A DNA stretch of 64,000 nucleotides from the NCBI GenBank assembly GCA_030789695.1, contig CM061133.1, positions 99,281,128 to 99,345,127 on the forward strand, given 5' to 3'. Each line of letters begins with the position of its first letter. The stretch's first letter is position 1. The notes beneath the pieces were generated by a model. It did no database searches, was not told the DNA's origin, and saw only the letters and a list, made by a program, of their open reading frames with translations. Positions 1 through 9,387 of the stretch are shown here, piece by piece. Position numbers and translations under genes: made by a program. This stretch comes from Scilla litardierei. Taxonomy: Eukaryota > Streptophyta > Magnoliopsida > Asparagales > Asparagaceae.

Positions 1-76
1 TTGTTCCAGTTGATGCTGAATTCTATCAGTGCGATCGACGGCTTTCTCGTTCATGTAGGGGTTTTATCGGACCCTT
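1..76 (-). other. Fragment of host Ty1/copia LTR left of the outer Athila insertion
   Basis: This stretch precedes the outer Athila-type element. Its last five bases (ccctt, 72-76) recur directly after that element at 22622-22626, so bases 1-76 and 22627 onward were contiguous before insertion. The right-hand part looks like the promoter and R/U5 region of a minus-strand copia LTR, so this piece is inferred to be more of the same LTR. No coding potential is visible. The assignment rests on context only. Confidence 0.35.
72..76. repeat. Target site duplication (left), outer Athila-type element
   Basis: The bases ccctt touch the first base of the left LTR and are repeated at 22622-22626, directly after the right LTR. 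A 5-bp direct duplication is normal for LTR retrotransposon integration. It fixes both outer borders and shows the element was inserted as a unit. Confidence 0.93.
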
Positions 77-517
77 TGATCGCTTCACAATGTAACCCAA
101 AAAGAGCGACCGTGTAGTTTTACCGCAAGTGCATGGAGTAGCGGCGAGCGGGTATCGAACACAGGGAGGACGAATGACGGTGTCTTCTCCGAACAACCTG
201 GCTATAGGAACAGAAAAGATGGAATTTGCCTTTCGGCGATTCTGTCACAATCGTCAGACAAAGTATAGAGATATAGAATCAATTAAAGACGTCTAGGGAA
301 TGGGGAATCCCCGCTACTCACCGTACTTCGTCAATGTGATTCATTGGTATCACAATTGCTAGGGTAGAATTTCGGATGAACTAGTTGCAACTGAATGTAA
401 AACCTAGCTCACGCTCTCGCGCTGTTGCCGGTCTATAGCTAACCTAGATTTGGGTCCAATCACTTGCAAACCGTAGCCTAGGCAAGCTAGCATTAGGATC
501 AACATCATCGTTCAATC

Positions 518-745
518 GCGTCCCGAGCCCACTCTCGTGCAAACTCGGGCCGCGACCTAGGTTGGGATAGCTCCTACCCATCCAATCTCTTGCAAACGGG
601 TATCGGCATGGATTTGCAACCGAGAACCCTAGCATCGGTCCAATCTCTTGCAAACCGATACTACAGAAACTCGATTTCAACCCAATTCGGATTTCTAGGG
701 TTTCCTATCGAATTGGGATCCAATCTCTTGCAAATCCCAATCGAT
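518..745 (-). repeat. Array of stem-loops with constant 16-nt loop and changing stems (3' LTR copy)
   Basis: Four stem-loops share a 16-nt loop close to TCCAATCTCTTGCAAA (plus-strand sense) but have different stems that each pair. They are CCCGAG/CTCGGG (522-527 with 544-549, extended by GCG/CGC), TACCC/GGGTA (575-579 with 598-602), ATCGG/CCGAT (634-638 with 655-659) and ATTGGGA/TCCCAAT (712-718 with 735-741, extended by ATCG/CGAT). A fifth loop copy near 455-470 lacks a good stem. The array lies downstream of the TATA-like box, so it should be in the transcript. The pairing is seen directly; any function is unknown. Confidence 0.8.
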
Positions 746-1133
746 ATGAACACCTAGCTATCCGTAATAAATCGATCCCAAACTAACCCTAATAGCAATT
801 CTAGCAATATTTCTACCAAATCATCACAAATCGGAAATTGGGCTCGTAGGGTTCATCCCCACGCCCCAAGACGTTAGGACTACTCACAATTCATATCACA
901 AATGCAAAAATAATCAATAGAAATAACAATAGGATTCATCACAATATTCAAATAAGTAATAAAAATAAGATTTTTAATGGAGAGGGAGACAAACCAATAG
1001 AGTTCTGCAAGAATCCAACAAAAATAAACTTTTCTCTCCTCTCCAATCACAATAATCAAAAGCTAAAAAGTTTAATCTAAAAAGATGCAAAAAGTAAAGG
1101 AAAAAGCTCTCTAACCTAGGTCAAAAACTGGGG

Positions 1134-1640
1134 TTAAATACCCCCCAAAATCGTCCAAAAAACTGTGACCAAAATGCCCCTGCGCAGCCTGAAAATCGCA
1201 ATTTACGCTACAGGCAGCGCGGCTCACTTGGCCGAGTGACAAAAGTCACTCGGCCGAGTAAGAAACCCTGAGAATTTCCCATAAGTCTGGGTCTTCGGGG
1301 GTCTTCACTTCGGGGTCGCTCGGCCGAGTGAGTTGTCGTCACTCGGCCGATGGCTTCTATATACTCGGGCGGTCGGCATTTTCCACTCGGCTGAGTGGGT
1401 CTTCTGAAGCTCAGGCAGACGAAAAATAGTAAGTTGGCTCTTTTTGATGGGCGTCGTCTGAGTGCCACTCGGGCGGACGGGGTCTAGTCACTCGGCCGAT
1501 GTGGCTTCCGATGCTCGGCCGAGTGCACACATGAAGTGTGTCCGATCTGGTCGGTCGAGCGGTGTCTCGCTGGTCGGCCGAGTGACTCCTTCACTCGGCC
1601 GAGTGAGACACCAAAAATGCCCATTCAGCTTGTTTTTGCC
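1134..1640 (-). promoter_or_regulatory. LTR promoter: palindrome cluster plus TATA-like box (3' LTR copy)
   Basis: About a dozen copies of CACTCGGCCGAGTG or close variants lie between 1210 and 1610. The best ones are perfect palindromes. Downstream on the minus strand is TATTTAA (1140-1134), a plausible TATA box. The same layout recurs in the other LTR (21854-22330) and inside the element at 6483-6841. The motif is specific to this element: the inner Athila-type element uses a different palindrome. It is probably an upstream activating region, inferred from position. Confidence 0.6.
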
Positions 1641-1900
1641 TCCTCGTCGCTCCTGTGACGTTCTTTCTTCCTCCGCTCCTCTCCAATGGCAAAATACCCC
1701 TCGGGGAGGTAGTCGGTGACACTCTGGAGTAGGCATATCTCGGGATCACTCCAAATCGCTTCAAATCACCTGAAATACGACAAAAACAACAAATCGTGAA
1801 AAGTATCGCAATATCGTCGATATATCGTGAAAAACATGATTTGAGCGATCTAAATGGCATGCAAACATGCGGAAAAAAGGTGTAAAATATGGAGTGATCA

Positions 1901-1914
1901 AAATCCCCCAAGCT
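1901..1914 (-). other. Polypurine tract of outer Athila-type element
   Basis: Directly beside the 3' LTR the minus strand reads AGCTTGGGGGATTT, and the inner element has the identical 14 bases at 9374-9387. This is the expected site of plus-strand DNA priming. Just upstream (1918-1948) both elements carry a self-complementary stretch around CCTCGAGG. Similar AGCTTGGGGGAG copies lie at about 2467, 3457 and 7298. Confidence 0.85.
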
Positions 1915-3810
1915 TACCTCTTACTCGTCCTCGAGGAAGATAAGTAAAAGGCGAACCCGGTGGATTTCGAAAACGAAAACGACGGAAAAAATGAAAAACG
2001 AAAAACGAAGAAGAAAGAAGAAAGCGAAGAGGGAAGCTGCTAGATCATTTTCTCAGGACGTGGGTTTTGCTCAATCATATAGCATGCATCGAATGTAAAA
2101 CATATGTCAAAGAATTTTATCTTGATATCATAGTATAATGGTGCAAATAGAAATAGAAAACCCAAGAATATTGTTATAGCATGAAAAACGGAATGATTTT
2201 AGAATTAACATCGTCTGAATCATTTAAAGTGGTATACAATATCGCAGATCACACACTTTTCAATTGGATGCTTTCTATGAGGAGTATAAGAATATCACGC
2301 AATAGAATAGAAAGAATAGAAAAGCATGGATTTCATGAAATGAGTGCTAGGCATAGATTTCTGGACTTCGTAAAGCTAAAAATAATCTCACCGAGTATAA
2401 AATATTACTTAGCCTAGGTTGTCGTGCAACGTCAAGTAGTCACTCTCTCACACATCATTGGATTCTCTCCCCCAAGCTTATCTATAAGTGTGGTGGCACA
2501 AAAACAATATTTACATCCCCATTTTTATGAAGCTCCAAAAGTAATAAAAATAAAAACAAAAAGAGGGAAAGAAAGAGAGAACATGAGATGGGATCTTTTA
2601 TTGAGGTTCTTTTCTCTTTTCTTTTCTTTTTCTTTTCTCTTTTTTTTATAGCATATATACACAATGATCCCAAATCAAAGAGAAGTAAGGATATACAAGA
2701 ATTTTTCTTTTTCTTTCTTTGGTTTTGGGAAATTTGGAGCTAGGATTTAATAGCGGGGGAAATGCCATATATTAGAATCGCTAAGGGGAGATTCACCAAT
2801 GATTTTAAAATAGAGAATTGATGTTCAAGATATGTTGAGAAAGAAATAAATATGTCTCTCAGTTCACTCTATAAGACGTGCACGACAACTTCAGCAGGGT
2901 AATCTAATCTACTCAGTTTCGATCACAAAAAAGCAAAACTAATCCAGATTTATCATAGCTAACATCATTCAATCATCCTGAAGTGAAGTGTACAAATCAT
3001 GCATATAGAAGTGATATAGGAAAAGAAAACGGTACTCCAGATATAAGCATTCAATGCGTGAATCTTGGTGTGTTTTCTACGATAGCATACATATGAATAT
3101 TCAGACTCAGCTAATAATAAAATTTCATCCATTTTCATGCAGAAAAAGTGTGGGCTACTATCTCTAAATGCAAGGCAAATCATAGCATATGATATCAGAA
3201 ATAAAATCTAAGACATGACAAATATAGCATGCATATATAGAGAAAGCTAACGCCACGTAATCATCATCACAGAAAAGTCATCTCTAGCATGAGATGAAAA
3301 AGAAATAAAGATAAAGGAAAAATGAAACTAATTACAATGCAGCACATGAAGAAAATAAGAAAAAATGTGATGCATGGTAAAAAGAAGAAAAAGTGGTGAT
3401 AATGAGTGCAAAAACTAAAAATAAAGGTGGTAAATCGAAAAGAACGTGAGAACTCACTCCCCCAAGCTAAAGTGCACAGTGTCCTCAATGTGCGAAGTGT
3501 GGCACACCGAGAGACGTGTAATGTGAGGGGTAGGTGAGGGTGCATGCATGATAAAAAAGAAAATAAAATAAAATAAAAAATAACGAAATGAAAAATATGG
3601 TGCGGACATGATGCATGCAGATATAGGAGTGAAATAGATATAATAGTGTGACACCAAAAACTTTCCCTCTCTCCCAAAAATGATATACAAATATATGATC
3701 AAAATGTGGACCCAAAAATAGTGAGGGGAGGTGGGGTGGGCAAAAAGCATCAGGACCCAGCAGAGACGGGCAGCACGACGACAAAAAAGAGTTAATGGCA
3801 TCAAGTGTGC
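1915..3810. other. Non-coding interval between polypurine tract and ORF-1-like gene (outer element)
   Basis: AT-rich sequence with no coherent protein. It contains two more AGCTTGGGGGAG purine-tract copies on the minus strand (about 2467-2478 and 3457-3468), a pyrimidine-rich run (about 2600-2650) and several self-complementary stretches. The longer frames here are low-complexity translations. It corresponds in position to 9388-11044 of the inner element. Confidence 0.6.
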
Positions 3811-5946
3811 CTAAGAGGGTGGGGCTGCGCCGTCTCCGTCCTGAGGCGGAGGTGGTGGTGGTGGTGGTGGTGGCTGGGGAACAGACTGCTGAGTGGGTGT
3901 GGGTGTGGGTACGGAAGCAGGCTGGGTGTGGGTAGGGGTGGGGGTGGGTACGCGAGGGAGCCGGTCGAGAATCTGCATGAGGCAATAGTGAATGCCTGGG
4001 AGAAGGTCGAAATGGCTGGCCATGGTGGTGACGGTGGCAGACATGGTCCTGAGGTCACCTCTGAGGGCACTCACCGCCCCCTCGAGAGCACGAATGCTCA
4101 GAAGTACAGTGTCGGGGGGAGGTGGTGCAGAGGGACACACCTGTCTGTGCTATGCAGGACGAGGCTGGCGGACCCGGGTGGCGTAGGTGATGGGCTCAGC
4201 AGGCATGTGGAGGTAGGGGGCTGTGCTCACCAGTGTGGGCCTAGCCTCAGGGCGAGGCTGGGGCGCAGGCTGGCGCGAGGTGGAAGCAATAGCAGCGGAA
4301 GTGGAGTATAAGAGTGGCGACGAGGCGGCCAGAGAGGTCAGTGAAACAGACGTGTGGACAGACGTCACGACACTCTCAGAAAGTACGGCTGCGGTGGGGA
4401 CAGAAGTGAAAACCGCTGGGGAGGAAGCGTGGGGTCCGAAAGGCGAAATTCCAGCAGAGATCATGCTAGCCATGGTCTCCACGACCACAACAAAAGAGGG
4501 CTCTCCACTCTCAACGAAGGTCGGTGGGTGCTCGGGAAGTGCAGAGCAAAGGGGCTCAACGGACAGAGGGCCAGCAGGAGTGGTGGGAGTGGTGGTGAGC
4601 GTGGAGGTAGTGGGGGTGGTCTCAGCGAGTGTACTCCCGACACTGGCAGAAGTGTGGACAGAGGTGTCGGGAGCAACAGAAATATCAGGCTGCTGAGGGG
4701 CCACGGGGTCAGCGGGTGCAGCGGGGTCAGCGTGGGCCTACTCAGCCTCCTCGGCCTCAAGCACATAGGCGGCGGGGATCAGGAGATCCATCGTCGGAAG
4801 CCAGTCCACCTGTGCTGGTGCTATCTGTGTGCGGGCTGGGCTCGGAAGAATCATATAATCAGCACCGAATGGACCATGCAACCAGACCCAGTGCCGCTGA
4901 CCATGCAGACGAAGCATCTTCATCCGGGCCATGACATCTATGGACAGGGAAGTGGGGCCCGGAGAACGACGCAAATCGGCCGGAAGGTCCTCGTCGGTCA
5001 TCAAGGTGAGTAGTGTGATCAGACCACCGCAGCATCGGTGAGCGAGCGCCCACCGATACAATGATGCGGTCCAAAAACCAGCTCGTGATATCAATCACGA
5101 CGGCGGGGACCAACTCGTCATTGTCCCTAGCTAGAACTCTGGGACGCGTCATCGCATAGAGCATATAAAGCTCTGGCGTGGACATCGTCCCAGGCTCATA
5201 CCTCGCCAAAAAGGTAGTCGCCATAAGGCGCTGAGCTATGCGGAGGTAGGGATGGACGATGGCCGAGGCCTTGGCCCTACTAGGGTCAAAGGCGGTAGGT
5301 AGACCCGTGATCCGGGCCCAGAAGGCGCCGGAATCAAACGAAGGTGGGGGAATGTGAGTGGGGGCGTAACCACGGTCGGCCCCGGGGACATCGGGCCACG
5401 AAAAGAATGCTCTCATCATACCGAGAGTGACCTGGCACTCCCGGTCCATGAACCTAAACGAGCATCCCTCGTCGGTCCGGGCGATAGAACTAATGACCTC
5501 AAGTGTCGGACGGAGAAATGTGTCCGCCGACACCTGGAAGAAATCTCGCCAGCCCCGTTGTCATACAACGTGAGCATCCCCTCAAGTACCCCCAGGCGTC
5601 CGAGGTCTGCAAGGTGTGCGAACCTGGAGGGTACGATCGAGCGCTAGGAAATGCGCTCGAAAACGACGCGGTGTGCGTCGTCCTGGAACGTAATTCCCAG
5701 CGACCCGACAAGTGGCACCGGTGGTGGTGGCTGTGGGACGGCAGGGAGTGGCTGTGCGGGGTGAATGGGCTGTGCGGGCTCTGCAGGCTGTGCGGGGTGT
5801 ACGGGGCCTGCAGGCTGTGCTGGGTGAACGGGGTGTGGTGGAGTAGGCGGAGGAGAGTCCTCCACCTCGTGGGAGGGGCCGGCATCATCCGACCGCTTCC
5901 GCTTGGCGGAAGCTCTCCTCGACCGCGGCCGTGTCCGGGGCGGCAT
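3811..5946 (-). pseudogene. ATHILA ORF-1-like gene of outer element, frameshifted
   Basis: The start at 5946 gives a basic, arginine- and lysine-rich N-terminus (including KRKR, nuclear-localisation-like), then a proline-rich linker with repeated HPAQP units. The reading frame breaks at 5644 and resumes in another frame (5533-4859) with a folded core. That core matches the layout of the inner element's better preserved ORF-1-like protein and of plant proteins annotated as ATHILA ORF-1. Further frame changes occur near 5094 and 4738. The C-terminal part (4704-3811) is a long Ser/Thr/Pro-rich region ending in a run of about ten prolines. It lies between the internal promoter cluster and the 3' LTR, the env-like position of Athila elements. 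I see no signal peptide or clear membrane anchor. Its function is unknown. Confidence 0.65.
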
Positions 5947-6482
5947 ATGGCCCCCGGGTGCTCACCAAAAACGTGAAAAGTGCGGCGTGCGTAAAATAAA
6001 GGAAAGAGTGTACCACGACACACCGCGAGAGCAAAGCTATGGAATCGTGCGAAGACGACGCCTCCACGTAGCCCAAAACGATCCACGGAAGCTCCCCTGG
6101 GCTCCCCTAAGCTCCCTAATATAACATGCGCATCAAACGAAGAGATTAGCGTGTAATATTCAAAACGTATGGGGGGTTAGGGGTATAATAGATAGAAATT
6201 GAATTTAATTTGGGTTTGGGGTTCGATAAACACATGGATCGTCAAGAAATACGAGAGAGAGGAGAAAATAGGGCGAATAAGGCGTTACCGGAGTTGGCCG
6301 GAGGTGTGGCCGTCGGCGGCGACTCGGGCGAGGCGTGGCGACGATCGGCCGGAGTTGGGTGGCCGAGCGCCGGCGCAGGGCGCGTGGTCGGGCGAGTGAG
6401 GGGGAAGGTCGGGGCCGAGGGAGTCGAAGGATCGGGCGCTGTGCGTTTTAGTTGTTTCGAAAATCGCGCCGCCCCGCTCCCT
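5947..6482 (-). other. Putative leader between internal TATA box and ORF-1-like start (outer)
   Basis: About 540 bases separate the internal TATA box from the ORF-1-like start codon. The 6270-6480 part is GC-rich, unlike its surroundings. No separate gene is recognised. The region would be the 5' untranslated leader if the internal promoter is used. Confidence 0.4.
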
Positions 6483-6841
6483 CTTATATAGAAAAAGTTA
6501 CGACTCGGCCGAGTGACGTAGTCGCTTGGCCGAGTGAACGCAACGGAAAATTTTGGAAAATACCTCCCTGCTTACGACTCGGCCGAGTGTCCTTGCCATC
6601 CTCGGTCGAGTGGAGTAAGTCCATTCGGCCGAGTGGCTCAAGTTACTCGGCAAGACTCGCCCTAGGAGCGTATCAGTTATACTCGGCCGAGTGAATATAT
6701 ATACTCAGCCGAGTGGCAATTATATTGAAATCAAGAAAAGAAACAGAGAGTTGGGTACAGCAGACTTCCCTCGTTCGTGAGCCGCTCGGGCGGACGAACT
6801 TGTGTGCTCGGCCGAGTGACTAGTATACTCGGCCGAGTGAA
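6483..6841 (-). promoter_or_regulatory. Internal promoter-like module: palindrome cluster plus TATA box (outer element)
   Basis: About eleven copies of CACTCGGCCGAGTG-type sequence lie between 6500 and 6841. On the minus strand they are followed by CTATATAAG (6491-6483). This is the same motif and order as in the element's LTR, yet it lies 3' of gag-protease and 5' of the ORF-1-like gene. The surrounding sequence is not an LTR copy, since the stem-loop array and LTR ends are absent. The simplest reading is a second promoter for the downstream gene, sharing its activator sites with the LTR. Promoter activity is inferred. Confidence 0.55.
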
Positions 6842-7168
6842 CTTTGCTTTCTGCTGTTTGGCTTCGTTTGGGCTCTAAAATCTGTTTTTCTTCCTCCAGT
6901 CGATTTCATCTTCCTCCTAAGCATCGAGCGCATTCTTGGTGCGCTCCTCGTCGCCTCGTTCATCCTCCTCATGATGGATTTCCCTATCTCCTCTCCTGTC
7001 AAGAAAAATAGGACCCGTTATCACAAAAATTTTCGGGCAAACGACTCAAAACACTAATAATTTCTAAAACAAAATTAAAAGAAAAGTAAAAATAAAGCGA
7101 TAACCGTCGGGTTGTCTCCCGACAAGCGCTCGTTTAAGGTCGTGAGCTCGACCCCCTTTGATTTTCAA
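6842..7168. other. Non-coding linker between protease and internal promoter (outer)
   Basis: About 330 bases follow the protease-frame stop on the minus strand. In autonomous Athila elements reverse transcriptase would begin here. I see no RT or integrase similarity, only short unrelated frames, so pol seems to be deleted between protease and the internal promoter. Confidence 0.5.
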
Positions 7169-7809
7169 TTAATGCGGGATATTGGGTGCATATGAGATGC
7201 ACCCGTCAAATTTTCCGGGGAGAACGCTTGGATTCGGAAGTTGCGGTGGCGTGTTCTCCCTCGGTGATCTCTCGTCTCGAGTAGTGTTGGGGGGTGGCTC
7301 CCCCAAGCTTGCGCTTGCTCCGGTCCTCGGCTTCACCTGTGACACCGATTTCCGTATCGGCGGAGCTTTCTTCGGAGACTTCAGTTTTGAGAGCTTGCAG
7401 AGCTCTCGAATCCTTGCGACCTCAGCGTCGCCTTCATCAATTTCCATGGAGAATTCGGGGGAATGCTCCATCTTTTCATCTTGGCCTAAGTCCGGCCCTT
7501 CCTCAAAATCTTCTTTGAATAGAGCGCCGATCGAATGGGGGATCACCTCCTCAATAACCTCGTCAAGGAGGTCCATATAGTCCAGCTCCTCATGATAGGG
7601 CATGTGTTTCATTGCCTTGGGAATATGAAGCTCCACCTCGATGTTGCCGACATTCAATGTTAGAGTTCCTTCACGTACGTCGACAATGACACCGGCGGTG
7701 GCGAGGAATGGGCGTCCAAGTATTAGCGACGTGTCTCCCTCCTCCTTAACATCCATGATCACGAAGTCACATGGCAAACATATGCCCCCTGGGACTTGTA
7801 GCGGGATGT
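7169..7809 (-). pseudogene. C-terminal part of outer element's aspartic protease frame
   Basis: The minus-strand frame contains the conserved protease flap and C-terminal motif LILGRPFLATAG, followed by a charged tail that ends at 7169. The open frame appears to run in from 7873, but the upstream codons belong to the inner LTR. The true continuation is at 18539 and above, where the catalytic DLGA motif lies in the same frame. A nested element therefore cuts this gene in two. The protease would have processed Gag. A purine-tract-like AGCTTGGGGGAG lies inside the coding tail near 7298. Confidence 0.85.
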
Positions 7810-7814
7810 CCTCT
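7810..7814. repeat. Target site duplication (left), inner Athila-type element
   Basis: The bases cctct abut the TG of the inner LTR and are repeated at 18534-18538. Removing one copy plus the inner element keeps the outer protease in frame, which confirms the borders. Confidence 0.95.
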
Positions 7815-8147
7815 TGGCCGGTGCCCGCCGCGTGGCAGGCAAGGGGTTTAAATATTTGTAACCGCAAGCGCACGGTGTTGTAGTGTGGCTTGGGGGTCGA
7901 ACACAGGGAGGCTAGGATGTGATTGTGTCAAGGAGGACCAAAATCACCCCGTGTGCGAGCTAGCCCGAATCGGTTGATGGTTGTCACGATATAGGAGTTC
8001 AAGGTATGAACAATAAGAAAATAAACTCGGGACCTTGGTTTCCACTCTAACGAGCGACTCTCCCCGATACGACCTACGGGTAGGATAGCGATCGGAATTA
8101 GGGTCTAATGGTGAGACGTTGCCTCCGAAAGTGGTACCAGCATCCGA

Positions 8148-8307
8148 TGGGCCCGATATTCCGGTCGGTGCCCAGGATGATACACCGGACTTCCCGGATT
8201 CAATCAGTGGGCACTCCCGTGTCCATTAACACTGATCGATTCCGGGAGCACTAAGCTCGCAACGATAACTCCCAACGTCTCATCCTGCCGCTCCCGCGTG
8301 CTAGGAT
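8148..8307 (-). repeat. Stem-loop series in inner LTR (R/U5)
   Basis: Three hairpins are visible. TGGGC/GCCCA (8148-8152 with 8170-8174) has a 17-nt loop. GGGAG/CTCCC (8244-8248 with 8269-8273) has a loop of about 20 nt containing CTCGCAAC. ATCCT/AGGAT (8282-8286 with 8303-8307) has a 16-nt loop. The stems are unrelated to each other. The loops have partial likeness (CTCCCG, CTCGCAA). This is a weaker version of the constant-loop array in the outer LTR and recurs in the 5' LTR. Confidence 0.5.
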
Positions 8308-8739
8308 TCGGCGTCTACCTAAGGGCGTGAGCTATGGCTAGGGAGTCAACCGCCAAGTTAATTCCTCCTTGGCCCAACGGTCAAAGGCGGTCTTTTTCCC
8401 GCCGATGACAATTAAACACCCCGCGTAACCGTTAGAAACCTAATCCCTATCGATTTCCTAACCCTATGGATGCATCGGGAAGAGCCCCCGAAGGGGTTTC
8501 CACCAAAATCCCAGATTTGGGAACTACTCACAAAAATTCATTAAAAAGCGATCTAAATGAAAATGAACCGTTGGAATCATAATCAGACGATAGGAATGCA
8601 GAAGTAATAGAGTAATTAAGACAATACTAAAATTTGAGAAAGATCCGACAACTTACAAAAGAACAGAAATTACAGCCGTCACAATAGGAGAAAACAGTAA
8701 AAACTAGCAGCTCCCCCGTTTCTGGAACCCTAGGGGTTC

Positions 8740-9130
8740 TATTTATAGACTCTCGCATCACCCGATCGGTTGACAAGTCAACCGATCGGGTGATCCGTTA
8801 CAGATAATGAACAGAAAACGACGAGCTTTCACCCGGTCTTATGAACTGGTCGGGTGAGTTCTTGGAGTGACCGGTTGGATCTTGGCGCCATCGGGTGAAG
8901 TGATCGGTTGGGTGGCCGTGTCTTCAGCTCCTCAGCATCAGCTACAGATGAACCGATCGGGTGAGAGTCACCCGATCGGTTGGAATTTTGCTCGAAAAGA
9001 CAGAGAACAGGCCCCCGCTGAACCGGTCTGTGAACCGGTCGGGTGACTTCCACATGAGCTCCGGCTGAGACCGGGTGGTGCACGCGTGCATCACCCGATC
9101 AGTTGGAGATGGCCAATCGACCGGGTGAGG
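8740..9130 (-). promoter_or_regulatory. LTR promoter of inner element: palindrome cluster plus TATA box
   Basis: Between 8757 and 9130 are about twelve sites of the type TCACCCGATCGGTTGA, including paired opposite copies. The minus strand then reads TCTATAAATA (8749-8740), a strong TATA box, some 10 bases from the nearest palindrome. The same arrangement is in the 5' LTR (17900-18290) and inside the element (13478-13845). The core CCGATCGG differs from the CGGCCG core of the outer element. Confidence 0.65.
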
Positions 9131-9373
9131 GGCTGAAAGATGTATTCTTTGACGTTTGACCCCCTGGATCACGCGTGACTCCTCACGTTACCCCGGGGAC
9201 TTGAGATATCGTCGTTAAACGTCCCCTACGCGGCCAATCTCCTGCAAACATGGAGAAACAAAGAAAAGTGAAAGAGGACGAGAAAATACGAGAAAACGAA
9301 TAAAAGACGGCAGAAAACACGGAGAAACACAAAAGAAAACGTGCGTGAATATATGAAACATCAACGCACGTCA

Positions 9374-9387
9374 AAATCCCCCAAGCT
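9374..9387 (-). other. Polypurine tract of inner Athila-type element
   Basis: The minus strand reads AGCTTGGGGGATTT directly next to the 3' LTR, identical to the outer element. A CCTCGAGG-centred inverted repeat lies just upstream (about 9395-9420). Confidence 0.85.

Larger units (their letters stand above)
77..1900 (-). repeat. 3' LTR of outer Athila-type element
   Basis: The sequence starts TGATCGCTTC and ends GGAGTGATCA, matching 20796-22621 nearly base for base. Read on the minus strand it holds a palindrome cluster (about 1640-1210), a TATA-like TATTTAA (1140-1134) and a long downstream region with a stem-loop array (745-518). Near the 3' border is a block with CCGTGCGCTTGCGG-like sequence (about 126-139 here, with two changes) and a CCCTGTGTTCGA block (about 158-169), both also present in the inner element's LTR. 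The LTR is long for its lineage and has no open frame of note; the short frames inside are palindrome translations. Confidence 0.93.
7815..9373 (-). repeat. 3' LTR of inner Athila-type element
   Basis: It begins TGGCCGGTGCCCGCC and ends AACGCACGTCA, paired with 16974-18533. On the minus strand it holds a palindrome cluster (9130-8757), then a TATA box TCTATAAATA (8749-8740), then about 0.9 kb of transcribed R/U5. That region contains stem-loops at 8148-8307 and the block CCGTGCGCTTGCGG (about 7863-7876) followed by a CCCTGTGTTCGA block, both shared with the outer family. Confidence 0.93.

Noticed and set aside
1210..1640. CRISPR-like regularly spaced palindromes
   Set aside because: Spacing is irregular, spacers are not unique units, and the context is a plant LTR; they are promoter-type palindromes.
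3267..3985. Minus-strand frames rich in Phe, His and Pro, and a plus-strand frame at 3805-4311
   Set aside because: Low-complexity or antisense shadows of the ORF-1-like tail; no homology pattern.
8829..9172. Minus-strand frames rich in RPVHR/NRS phrases
   Set aside because: They are translations of the LTR palindrome cluster, repeated in other frames and in the second LTR.
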